64,000 bases of DNA, taken from NCBI GenBank assembly GCA_958510825.1, contig OY294047.1, positions 52,435,365 to 52,499,364 of the forward strand. Direction: 5' to 3'. The translations under genes and the position numbers were made by a program. A model generated the notes under the pieces. It was not told the DNA's origin. It worked only from the letters and a program-made list of their open reading frames with translations, and did not search any database. Origin of the DNA: Brachypterus glaber. Lineage: Eukaryota > Arthropoda > Insecta > Coleoptera > Kateretidae. Positions 10,683 to 19,875 of this stretch are shown piece after piece; positions within the stretch are counted from its first letter, which is position 1; each line of letters begins with the position of its first letter.

Positions 10683-10915
10683 TATATCGGTGTTTTTCAA
10701 AGAAAAAAACGACATTCGATTTTTATCTTTTAAGAATACGAAAGTTTTTAATTTTTATTTGACAATAACTTTTTTTCCCACCTTACTCGTTTAAATGGAA
10801 TCATTAAAAACAATCAAGATAAAAAGAAATATAAATGTAAATATTTAAAACCTCGCTTCAACGCTAGAGTCGACGCGGCGCCTATGCGAGTACTGGAAAT
10901 TTACTGACGTTTCAT
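10683..10915 (+). repeat. Family E, left copy
   Basis: Shares ATCTTTTAAGAATACGAAAG, AAATGTAAATATTTAAAA and GACGCGGCGCCTATRCGAGT with 14083-14235 in inverted orientation. The two copies bracket C1, D1 and C2 and could be termini of one larger element. Confidence 0.6.
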
Positions 10916-11217
10916 TAAAATTATGTTGATAAATTAAACATTATGTTGATAAATTAAACATTAAATGTTTTGTTTTATTGCAAACATAAAAGGACTCAGT
11001 CAATTAATGATATTTGAACAATGTTATAACAGTTACGAAAACAAGCATAGTTTAATATATAAAATTTTATGAATAATAATATTTTTATTAATAATAAAAT
11101 CATTTGGATTTAATGCATCAGCAATTATACACTGAAAAAAAAGATCACTTTTTTCGATTTTAAGATCCACTACTGTTGATGACTAAAAAACAAAGTTTCC
11201 ACTACTGCACTGAGAAA

Positions 11218-11910
11218 ACTAGATGAAACGTTGCAAGCACCCTGTCAAAACATCGGCACTATTGTACACTAAAGCCATCTAGTTTGCAAATTTCAAACTA
11301 GGTGTTTTGTTTGATTTGAAATTCTGTATTTTTAAAACATTATATTCTAGCAAAAAACTGTATATAACATTTTTTATAGGGCTTAAAAAGAGCTTTTATT
11401 TAAAATATAATTTTTTGAAATCGGGTTATACATATGTGAGATATGCTAAAAAAACCTTTTACTGCCTTAAACGCTAATATCTCGAAAACAATGCGTTTTA
11501 GGAAAACGTTGTTTATAAATTTTTTTGACCAATTTAAAATTATCTTTTATATAAGTGCTAAATTAACCAAATACAATAATAATTGCCTTAATTATAAACA
11601 AAAAACGCTAAAAATAGGAGTTTTACCCTATTTTTACCCCCTTACCCCCAATCTTTTACAACCAAAATCTAATCAGCTCTTCGGAATACGATAAGAAACA
11701 ATATGCAGAAAACCGCAATTCGATATCTCATGTAGAAATGGAGTTTAGAGAGTTTAGAGAGTTTACACCCAGACAGACAGAGAAACGCAAAAATTTTTTT
11801 TACTGATTTCGACTCTAAAACGTCGAGAAATGTGAAACAAAGTGGTCAAAGATTTTGACTTTTCAGCGAAGATTTCAATACATTCTTAGTAGCACTAAGT
11901 GGCGATGTAA
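11218..11910 (+). mobile_element. Family C element, copy 1 (693 bp)
   Basis: Starts ACTAGATGAAACGTTGCAAG and ends in a small hairpin closing in AAGTGGCGATGTAA. ACATCGGCACT recurs near the left end and, inverted, at the right. It is about 97 percent like C2 (inverted, 13125-13809) by eye and very close to C3. It contains a CAGACAGACAG tract. The 83-codon frame recurs only because copies are recent and has no known motif. Superfamily uncertain: no duplication visible; a Helitron/Helentron-type origin is possible because the minus-strand end is CTAG|T. Confidence 0.75.
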
Positions 11911-12692
11911 TTTCGTTGGATTTTTAATACTGAATGTTATTTGTTAATACATATCTTTTATTTATATCGCCACCATTGGTATTTAATACTTTACTTGTGA
12001 TATTAAAAACTGCAATGTGTGTATTGTATACAAAATGTTGTCATACTAACATACAGACCGTGCTGGTACATTTGGATCCCCACGCAACATGTGTTTATTA
12101 ATACTGTAACATTTGGTAAATTATATCACAGTTATAGTTTGGTGTACTTTAAGTTGTAGTTGTTGTGTTATTGATCTAGTTTAAAGTATGTTACAGTTAT
12201 TTAGTAAAATAACAATCGGTAAATAATACCAAAATTTCGATTAGTAATAATACAGAGAAAAGTAAGGAAAAGGATCGGTATTTTGTCAGTGTGTAATTAT
12301 GTGTGGTTGAAATCTTTATATTATTACTAATCAAAATTTTGGTATTATGAATTTTAATTTTTCTGAATACTGTCACAAACTTTAAACTAGATAAGTAATA
12401 CAACTTAATAACAACTCAAAGTATACCATACTATAAGTGTGATATGCTTTACCAACTGTTACAGTAATTTTTACTATAACATGCTAGTATTAATAAACGC
12501 ATGTTGCGTGGGGATTCAAATGTACCAACACGGTCTCTATGTTAGTATGACAACATTTTGTATACAATACACACCTTGCAGTACTTAATATCACAAGTAA
12601 AGTATTAAATACCAATGGTGGCGATATAAATAAAAAATATGTATTAACAAATAACATTCAGTATTAAAAGTCCAACGAAATTTTCTGAGTGT
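11911..12692. mobile_element. Family D long palindrome, copy 1 (about 780 bp)
   Basis: Arms of about 340-370 bp (11911-12255 and 12325-12692) are inverted copies around a 60-70 bp centre. The right end reads AACGAAATTTTCTGAGTGT. The matching outermost 19 bp of the left arm are missing where C1 abuts. D2 is the intact copy and D3 a solo arm. No coding potential; a transcript would fold into a long dsRNA hairpin. Confidence 0.85.
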
Positions 12693-12775
12693 GCTAAAAT
12701 TACCACTTTTATATTTTTAACTCATGAAATATGCAACTTTTTCTGATTTCAAAATAGGTGGGGCGAAGGCTCCTA
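12693..12775. repeat. EE-like fragment next to D1
   Basis: ATGAAATATGCAACTTTTTC then GGTGGGGCGAAGGCTCC resembles the right part of EE (3590-3640). Thus two D copies sit in EE-like sequence. Confidence 0.5.
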
Positions 12776-13124
12776 ATAGTTTAAAGAAAAAAAATGGAAT
12801 AGTTTAAAAATATGTTTAAAAAGTTTTTATTACATAAGTTTATGTAACTTTGGGACTTTTTTAAACTATATTAGGTCTAAAATTCTCATATCATACAATT
12901 TTCCTTTTGGAAAGTAACGATTTTACAATTTCCCTCGGAGGAAATAGACCGTGTACTAACTTTTCCTGGCTGAAAATTGAAAAATTGTGTGCAAAAACAC
13001 AACACAACACAATGCATAATTCAACGAAAAGATACATTTTTTACTTTAAATAAATTCAATTCAGGCGAAAGAAGCTCGGTCAAGAGCCTTTTGGAGAAAA
13101 CCAATAAATAAACATTTATTATTA
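12776..13124. other. Spacer with possible LINE tail
   Basis: AT-rich. The last 35 bp (AACCAATAAATAAACATTTA then TTATTATTA) look like the 3' tail of a non-LTR element, but no coding part precedes it. A 20-bp CAAAAACACAACACAACACA tract lies near 12993. Confidence 0.4.
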
Positions 13125-13809
13125 TTACATCGGCACTTAGTGCTACTAAGAGTGCCGATGTATTGAAATCTTCGCCGAAAAGTCAAAATCTTTGACCACG
13201 TTTTTTTCACATTTCTCGACCTTTTAGAACATTCTGAGTCGAAATCAATAAAAAAAAATTTTGCGTCCGTCTGTCTGTCTATCTGTCTGGGTGTAAACTC
13301 TCTAACTCCATTTCTACATGAGATATCGACTTGCGGTTTTTTGCATATTGTTTATTATCGTATTTCGAAGAGCTGATTAGATTTTGGGGGTAAAAATAGG
13401 GTAAAACTCCTATTTTAAGCGTTTTTTGTTTATAATTAAGGCAATTATTATTGTATTTGGTTAATTTAGCACTTATATAAAAGATAATTTTAAATTGGTC
13501 AAAAAAAATTATAAACAACGTTTTCCTAAAACGCATTGTTTTCGAGATATTGGCGTTTAAAGCAGTAAAAGGTTTTTTTAGCATATCTCACATATTTATA
13601 ACCCGATATCAAAAAATTATATTTTAAATAAAAGCTCTTTTTAAGCCCTATAAAAAATGTTATATACAGTTTTTTGCTAGAATATAATGTTTTAAAGATA
13701 CAGAATTTCAAATCAAACAAAACACCTAGTTTGAAATTTGCAAACTAGATGGCTCTAGTGTACAATAGTGCCGATGTTTTGACAGGGTGCTTGCAACGTT
13801 TCATCTAGT
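13125..13809 (-). mobile_element. Family C element, copy 2 (inverted)
   Basis: Plus strand starts TTACATCGGCACTTAGTGCT and ends GCAACGTTTCATCTAGT, the exact reverse of the C1/C3 order. The terminal hairpin ACATCGGCACT / AGTGCCGATGT is intact here, while in C1 it is damaged. Confidence 0.8.
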
Positions 13810-14082
13810 AATTATTAAATTCAATTTTATAAAGTCCAAACGTGTAGGTAGTTATTTTTCTTAGTTTGTCAAAAGCATATGTTGCAAAATGGTACATTGC
13901 AACAGAATTTATAATTTTATGAATTATTACAGTTCACAAAGCATATTGATTTCTATACTTTTGACTTTTAACAAAGGCGTAGGGTAGATTTCTGGTTTTT
14001 CATTTTGTCAAAGTTTGGTATAAATCGGGGTATACATAATCAAGAATATAGGTAGATTAGGCCTATAACCAGTACTCGGCGA

Positions 14083-14235
14083 ATTTCCAGTACTCGTATA
14101 GGCGCCGCGTCGTCTCTTGACGCGAGATTTTAAATATTTACATTTTTATTATTATAAGATGGAATAAAGTTATCGATAAATAAAAATTAAAAACTTTCGT
14201 ATTCTTAAAAGATAAAGATTGTCGTTTGCCTGCCT
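14083..14235 (-). repeat. Family E, right copy (inverted)
   Basis: Inverted counterpart of 10683-10915: AGTACTCGTATAGGCGCCGC then GATTTTAAATATTTACATTT and CTTTCGTATTCTTAAAAGAT. Some internal sequence of the left copy is missing. Confidence 0.6.
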
Positions 14236-14329
14236 ATAACATATACAGCCCCCCCGAAAAAGGAGAGCCTGTTAGATTGTTCCTGTTCCGTCTTAAGTTT
14301 ATTCGAAAATATTCCACTCAAATTGAGTC

Positions 14330-14450
14330 AAATAATACATGTAAATTGCAAGAAATGTACACGGGTAGTAGTGGATGGTAACAGAACACCCCTGTTAGTT
14401 TTTTACCGGGTGATTTGCGTAAGGGGTGTCCATTATCTTGAATTTTAGGG
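14330..14450 (+). repeat. Repeat HH, copy 1
   Basis: TGTAAATTGCAAGAAATGTA to GATTTGCGTAAGGGGTGTCC matches 24945-25080 with a few differences and a short indel. Function unknown; ends not defined. Sequence either side (14236-14329, 14451-14801) shows no gene. Confidence 0.6.
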
Positions 14451-14801
14451 GAGAGTTGCTTAATATGCATCTTACGATAAAAATGCACATAACAAATTTT
14501 GTTACGGGGGAAATTTACAACAATTTTTGTTTGGATTACCCAAATATTTACCGTCAACTATTCCTGATTTAAAAAGGCTTATGAACCTATTTAAACTAGC
14601 AAAAAGAAGATTTTATGCAAAAACTACCTTTTAAGAAATGTGTGGGTTAGGCCTTTTTGATAATTAGGGGTATTGTTTAGGGCCTTATTTCAAGTTTTTT
14701 TTTTGTTGAAATCTACATCTACGTTAAAACCATGTAAACAATCAAACACTAGTAAAATATTATTATTAAGTATAAATATCATTAGAACAGTAATTATATA
14801 C

Positions 14802-15284
14802 CAAGGTAGAAAAGAAATTTTTTATAGCCGAGAGTATTAAATCCCGAGATGCGCAGCAGCGAGGGATTTAAGAGTGCGATGCTGTAATAGTCTTCTCTAG
14901 CGTAGTTTATATATTAGTTTTTTCACTACTAGCACTTTTATTATATTTGTATTCAAATAATAAATAAATTATTAACAAAAATTATATTTCTTGAAATTTT
15001 CATAAAAATCAAGTACCCTTGATCAATAACATTTGCTCAAATAAATACTTTGAACTGACGTTTTTTTTTTATTTTTTTATAATATTTAGCTAATTATTGA
15101 TTGTATTAATTGGTAATAATTATAATTAATTATATTTAATAAATAAAAAGTTATTTAAAATTATTTTCTTGGGTTTAATTAGCAAAAATTGCACAAAGAA
15201 CGGAAAGATGTAAAGTGATTGATTTCACAGTCTGAAAACATGATAAATAATGGTATGTTCTAAAGCTAGTAGTGAAAAATAGTA
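14802..15284 (+). mobile_element. Family N hairpin element, copy 1
   Basis: The left palindrome pairs TTAAATCCC with GGGATTTAA around the tip GCGCAGC (14851-14857). Outer arms are TATAGCCGAGAGT / AGAGTGCGATGCTGTA. The body opens TTTTTTCACTACTAGCAC (14918) and closes GCTAGTAGTGAAAAA (15270-15280). The right end runs straight into AATAGTATATTA of element O. N2 (59764-60280) is an inverted copy. No coding frame. Confidence 0.75.
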
Positions 15285-16114
15285 TATTATTTACCAAGTG
15301 AGAGAAGTTTAACATTTTTGACCTGCGTCAAATTGCGGGATGAGCGCGCTAGCGCGAAGCCCGCAAGACGCGGTCTAAAATGTTAAATCTTCACTCACGT
15401 GGAAAATATAGTATTTTTTTCACTACCAGTACAATTAATTAGTTATTTATTTATTTATTTTACTAAAATTTAATGAAAAAGCTTATAAATTTAAAATATC
15501 ATGCTGGCCGTTCGCGGCCATTAAAAAACAAATGAATAACTTGACATTTCTGGCAGAAATTTTCTGGTGATCTGCTGAAATTATTAAGTTTGAAAGTGTT
15601 TCCGTGTTAAATGTAATAAAATATATAAAAATGGAAAGTGAAATGCAAAGTGATGATTCTGGTACTCCCCCAGAAATAAGGGGACAGGCGAAAACTGTGA
15701 GGGAGAATCTATTTCCTCAAAAATCAATATATGGGGGTTGTACCTCTAGTAATCTATGATCCTTACGGTAATATATGGGTTGTATAATCTATGGATGAAT
15801 ATGAAGGACCAATGATTTTCACTTTTCAAAGTGTTTTTTTGTAAAACATATTTTTAGGTACTAATTTAGTTAATATTTTTTAATTTATCATGCAATAAAT
15901 AAATTTGGTGCCTAAAGACACTTGTAAATAGCAATGTGATTAATTAATTAAGTGAAACGTCAGATGCCAAAACAGCTGAATAAAAATTCATTATAACCCA
16001 TGGTGCAATTTCATTATTTTTAGAACCTCTGACGTCATAGGTAGAGAAATAATATTTCTACCAATGAAAAGAACAGTAATAAAGATGTGCTTTTAGGCTG
16101 GTAGTGAAAAAAAA
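15275..16114 (+). mobile_element. Family O hairpin element (about 840 bp)
   Basis: The outer edge AAAAATAGTATATTATTTAC begins a palindrome to 15416: TTAACATTTT/AAAATGTTAA, GCGGG/CCCGC, tip GCGCGCTAGCGCG. The body opens TTTTTTTCACTACCAGTAC (15414) and closes CTGGTAGTGAAAAAAAA (16098-16114). It contains the 42-codon frame at 15631-15759, the only plausible transposition-gene trace in any hairpin family here. No target duplication is evident. Confidence 0.7.
15631..15759 (+). CDS. Short open frame, possible start of a deleted recombinase gene
   Basis: A 42-codon frame begins AAAAATGGAAAGTG in a good eukaryotic start context and ends at TGA 15757-15759. It starts MESEMQSDDSGTPPE and contains TVRENLFPQKS. 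I recall a similar L(F)P-x-KS pattern near the N terminus of the insect-expanded tyrosine-recombinase (Crypton-like or XerD-like) proteins, where it precedes the SAM-like DNA-binding region. That is memory-based inference from a very short segment. An acidic, low-complexity start could occur in an unrelated protein. If right, O is an internal-deletion derivative of an autonomous element. No downstream catalytic region (R-H-R-Y) is present. Confidence 0.35.
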   Translation: MESEMQSDDSGTPPEIRGQAKTVRENLFPQKSIYGGCTSSNL

Positions 16115-16591
16115 TAATTAATCACATTTTTGCTTCTCCTGTAAAATAATAATTTTGTGGGTTAGGCCCTTATGTTAGTTGCACTCTTCATATGTGGAAA
16201 AAATATTTTATTAAATTTTATTTTTAATAAAATAAATACACTAGATAATGAATTGCAATTTTTATTAAAAACGCGATACACGTTTTTTCACTTTATTCCA
16301 GCTTTATTAGTTGATCGAAAATTCCCCAAAAATGCAGAATGTGATAATTAGCTGCGGATTGGCTCGTCATTACAATATTAATTAAAATGCCAATGCGGAA
16401 TACTGACCAAACTATGTTATGATTAAAATTTGAACTTCAATAAAAAACGGAACTTTAACAATTTGCAACTAAACTAAATGAAATTTTGCCAAAACTTTAG
16501 CTGAATGTATAACCCTGATTTCGCAAAAATATCTGGTTAAAACAAACAGACCAATGGTTTGACCGACTATTTTTCTGGTTGATACAACCAT
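16115..16591. other. Unassigned spacer
   Basis: AT-rich with no gene or recurring element. GTGGGTTAGGCC recurs near 14642, possibly chance. Confidence 0.5.
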
Positions 16592-16593
16592 TA

Positions 16594-17404
16594 TAGTCCG
16601 TCCAATTATGCAAGATAGTAGTTTAAAATCCCACGATTTTTAAGCTACACAAGGAAAAAAAAATTATAGCTAGGAGCGCTATAACACACATACCAAGCAA
16701 ATTATAATCGCTTATTATATAAATACAAGGCTTTCTCTTACAATTATGGCAGTCAGTGTAAAAATTTATATGAAATACTTTAATTGTTTAGTGAATAATA
16801 AAATATAACAAATAGTATGGCATTTATAGCTTAAATAGATTTAATTATTGTCCGTGCTAATAATTTTTATAATATAATAAAATTTCTGTAAATTTATAAT
16901 AGTGCCTGTAATAAATATAATCGTGTTTGTAATATATATAATCGTTTCCAATTTATTTTTAACATAATTAGATATTGTGTCCCTTATAATCTATAGCTTA
17001 AATCACTATAATTTGCCACTGTTACCAAATATCTTATAATGTATAGCGCAGAGCCCACTAATTTCTTTCCGTGCATCATTGGTTAAAAATTCGTACCTGT
17101 CAACATATAAAATATTGTGACATTTTTTGTCTATCACAATGATTAACGGTCGTTAAAGCTAATAAAAGAAGAGAAAGTTACATAAAAAAATGGTTATACT
17201 TAATGTTATTTTGTATGGTATTGAAAAAGGCTCTTTTTTGGTTTATTCTTCATAAACTCACACTAAATTAGCATATTCTACATATTGTACAAACGTAAAT
17301 TATATTGAACACAAGGAAAACGTCAAAATTTTAGGTTACAATTACAACTTAAGGCATATCGAGAAGCTCGCATAACAACCATTACAAGATACATGACGAC
17401 ACAT
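16594..17404 (+). mobile_element. Family G MITE, copy 1 (truncated, carries H1)
   Basis: Starts TAGTCCGTCCAATTATGC after TA (16592-16593). Without H1 it follows G2-G4 up to GACGACACATCA, then leaves the family, so its right end is lost. H1 interrupts the string AGCTACATCATTGG that is continuous in G4. Confidence 0.8.
16650..17073 (+). mobile_element. Family H element, copy 1 (424 bp)
   Basis: Left end CAAGGAAA (one base off CACGGAAA), right end TTTCCGTG. It is flanked by CA on both sides (16648-16649 and 17074-17075); the uninterrupted site AGCTACATCATT is in G4 (58051-58631). Near identical to H2-H4. No frame. Confidence 0.9.
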
Positions 17405-18110
17405 CATCGTTTACGTCTTTACGTCATATCATCCCAGAAAATATCGTTTTCCCGGTTCAGAGAGATTTTCTGTAAAGCTGGCCTAATTCGTCTGGGAATT
17501 TCAGGACAAAAAGGGGTGAAATAACGTACTTTACAAGAGTTTTAAGCTCTCTCAGTTTTCCACATTTTCTTATATACATAGTTTTTCACGGAAACTGACT
17601 AAAACTTTTTTTTTATATTCTTTAAGCCAAAAAGTTAAAAAGTGCATGTGATAAAATCATAAAATCCATTTCAAATAAAAATCGGGAAATCTTGTATCCA
17701 CGATAACTTAAGAACGCTTTAAGCTAGAGACTTAAAATTTGGCATACAGGTATGTTACCAAAAGTTCTCGCTCGGGTTTGTTTTTGGTAAACATTGGGGT
17801 GGGGCAATAGGGGTAAATACAATAATTTTTCACAAAAATTTGAAAATTGCTATGGGAACGTTCGTGTGAAAATTTGAATATTGGGGTTTTTGAGGCTGCT
17901 GAAAGTGTATCTGATAATAAAAAAATCCATTTAATGAGCGGAGGTGAAAAATGGGAAAGCGATTTTACTGGGCAGTGTATTAATATTAGTTTTTTCGAAT
18001 ATTATTTTTTGGATAATTTTTTGTCTCATGACTATATAATAATAATAATAATAATACATTTGTAAGGACAGAAATTTTTAATTTTAAACAAAATTATAAA
18101 AATATTAATT
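17405..18110. other. Spacer with family F segment
   Basis: Apart from the F segment (17690-17860) nothing is recognised. A short (AAT)n run is at 18040-18057. The 72-codon frame at 17847-18065 ends in it and has no motif. Confidence 0.45.
17690..17860 (+). repeat. Family F segment, copy 1
   Basis: CGATAACTTAAGAACGCTTT, then AGAGACTTAAAATTTGGCA and TTTGTTTTTGGTAAACA, recur at 61145-61230. The minus-strand relative is at 29215-29270. The same CGATAACTTAAGAACG core also occurs in B1 and B2. Superfamily unknown. Confidence 0.65.
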
Positions 18111-18154
18111 TATTATTCCATCAATCTATTTTCTAATCATCGTACAGAGTGATA

Positions 18155-18199
18155 TTGGTAGACTGACAGTTTCGGGCTTCTGGCCCTCTTCAGTACCAA
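18155..18199 (-). ncRNA. Hammerhead ribozyme motif, complete core
   Basis: On the minus strand: stem I strand TTGGTA, core CTGAAGA, stem II GGGC/GCCC with loop CAGAA, GAA, stem III ACT/AGT with loop GTC, then C as the cleavage base, then stem I strand TACCAA. All core positions (CUGANGA, GAA, GUC before the cut) are present and stem I pairs 6 of 6. A 3-bp stem III with a tiny loop is what is known from Penelope-like hammerheads, which may act as dimers. Folding was done by eye only. Confidence 0.7.
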
Positions 18200-18428
18200 G
18201 AGTCAACTCTGCACGCTGTTTAAGAAAACGTTTTTAGACTTTACTCGCAAAAGGAATATAGCCATTAGATTGATGTAGACTTGTGCGCCATCTATTTCTA
18301 GATGTAGACAACTACTCATACCTCTCCTAATCTGGAGACTTTGAATGGTAGCAAGTTGAAGACTTGTGTGTCTCAAGCACATAGTACCACTAACGGGTGG
18401 TTAGACGTAGAATTCGTAAGGACAGAAA

Positions 18429-18473
18429 TTTTTACTGAAGAGGGCCAGAAGCCCGAAACTGTCAGTCTACCAA
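18429..18473 (+). ncRNA. Hammerhead ribozyme motif, degenerate stem I
   Basis: Same core as the inverted copy (CTGAAGA at 18435-18441, stem II 18442-18454, GAAAC at 18455-18459). The upstream strand is TTTTTA instead of TTGGTA, so stem I has only 4 of 6 pairs. Probably inactive or weak. Confidence 0.5.
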
Positions 18474-18519
18474 TATCACTCTGTACGATGATTAGAAAAT
18501 AGATTGATGGAATAATATA

Positions 18520-19265
18520 ATAATACATTTATTGAATTAAAATCAGTGTACAAAAAAAAACATAAAAAAAAATATACATGCATATAATAGTTTTTGAATT
18601 TAATTCAAAGGACCAGATTAAGAAAAAATCTTACTCTACCCCTGGCCCTTGACTAGCAAATAAATATTTAATTCTAGTGAAGTAAACAATCTAGGAAAAA
18701 AATATATAATATATATCCAAAAGTGAATAAGGAGTTGTCTGAAAAAAGTCTGCAAGTTACAATGTATTTAGCTATTCTGCTCACACAAAAGCATATTTTT
18801 AATAAGAAATTTAGCTCTTAAAGGGGAACTGTCCTTGATAGTTGGCGTTAGTTTATTGTATAATTGATAAACATCAAACGTGAAAGATTTCTTAAAAAAA
18901 TCTGTACGTCGTGGAGGAGCATCAATTAGACCTCTGTGGCGGGTCAGAAGATTGTGGACGTCGTCTCTAAAGGTTATTTTATTATAAAGGTATGCAGGTG
19001 TCCTAGTAGTGACTATTTTGTGATACAAACAAAGTTTATGCAACTTTCTTCTATAAGACATGTTAAGCCACCTCGATTGAATGAGAAAAGGTGTTATATG
19101 TTCGCGTCTACGAACACCATAAATTAAACGTAGGCAAGAGTTTTGCATTCTTTGTATCCGTCTTTTATCCGTTTCATTTAAATATGTATCATAAACTGTA
19201 TCACAGTGATTAAAGTTAGAGAGTATTAAGGAATCACATAAGACTTTTTTTAAATTCTGAGTGAA
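18520..19265 (-). mobile_element. LINE fragment, 5'-truncated, with 3' tail
   Basis: A non-LTR retrotransposon 3' portion. Coding ends at 18768 and the 3' untranslated part runs to a (TTA)n-like tail (AATAAATGTATTATTATA) at about 18520, abutting the hammerhead inverted repeat. The 5' end is lost near 19265. Confidence 0.75.
18768..19265 (-). pseudogene. LINE reverse transcriptase, C-terminal remnant
   Basis: The frame is open from the truncation (about 19265) to the stop, about 165 codons. It includes LSNFNHCDTVYDTYL, then RRIQRMQNSCLRLIYG, then the long helical tail typical of Jockey/CR1-group enzymes after the polymerase core. The catalytic palm (FxxFxD, YxDD) is absent. An internal ATG at 19148 would give 126 codons, but the family context shows the reading continues upstream of it. 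Non-functional fragment; family differs from the other two LINEs here. Confidence 0.75.
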
Positions 19266-19785
19266 ATATTAGGCTGCATCATTATTTATTCCAGAACAAA
19301 AAAAAAACTAAATGCAAATTTATTGAAGAAGGAGTACATTAATATTTAAATGAAGTTTTGTTAAGTTGAAAAACGATTAGTTTCCTTCTCTTTTAAAACT
19401 CAAAACAAGGTCTGTTTTTCCTCTTAATTCGAAAGCGTAACGAAGCGTCGATGAAAAACGACGCTCTGGACGTCTAAAACGACGTTTTGTCTTGTCAAAC
19501 AAAGAAAATTGCATTTTCCAAGGCGAAACACAATACTGCACGTTGCGGCGCACAGTGGTTAATAAAAGTTAAAGTGTAGTCTGAAATGAGGATAACACAG
19601 ACAGACAAAAAATTAAAATCGTCAACTACCTACTCTTACTAATGAGAAGTAAAAAAACTAAATTAAACGTAGAGGTAGTTTTTTTTAATCATTTCTTTTA
19701 CTCAAATACAAAATTTATTTTCAGCAATTTAATTTTTTAGTAAATTTATTTAAACACAGAATTTTGGTAATAAACTCCTTAGGCA

Positions 19786-19819
<34 letters not shown>

Positions 19820-19875
19820 ATTATTATTATTTGGTAATTTATTACACTTGGTTAGAAATGAGAGAGTCTTGATCG
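19266..19875. other. Unassigned spacer
   Basis: No gene. Two CG-containing GACGCTCTGGACGTC-like strings near 19458-19490 and a (TTA)n microsatellite (19787-19830) stand out. Confidence 0.5.
19787..19830. repeat. (TTA)n microsatellite
   Basis: About fourteen TTA units with one AATA interruption. Confidence 0.9.

Larger units (their letters stand above)
18111..18517. mobile_element. Inverted repeat with hammerhead motifs, Penelope-like terminus
   Basis: Arms 18111-18193 and 18435-18517 are perfect or nearly perfect inverted copies of about 83 bp, each containing CTGAAGA-GGGC-CAGAA-GCCC-GAAAC. This string is the hammerhead core, and such cores are known in terminal repeats of Penelope-like retroelements. 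The 240-bp spacer has no frame. GTAAGGACAGAAATTTTTA stands just outside the left arm and again before the right arm. No Penelope RT or GIY-YIG is present. Confidence 0.6.

Noticed and set aside
11443..11694. 83-codon frame repeated at 13279-13584 and 23922-24107 as a possible conserved protein
   Set aside because: It recurs only because the three family C copies are recent. The sequence is Lys/Asn/Tyr-rich, has no motif, and the old copy C4 does not keep it open.
11218..11910. Family C as a definite Helitron
   Set aside because: The minus-strand end CTAG followed by T fits, but the other end does not start TC and the hairpin is at the wrong end for a canonical Helitron.
18936..19127. Plus-strand 63-codon frame
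   Set aside because: Antisense shadow of the LINE RT remnant.
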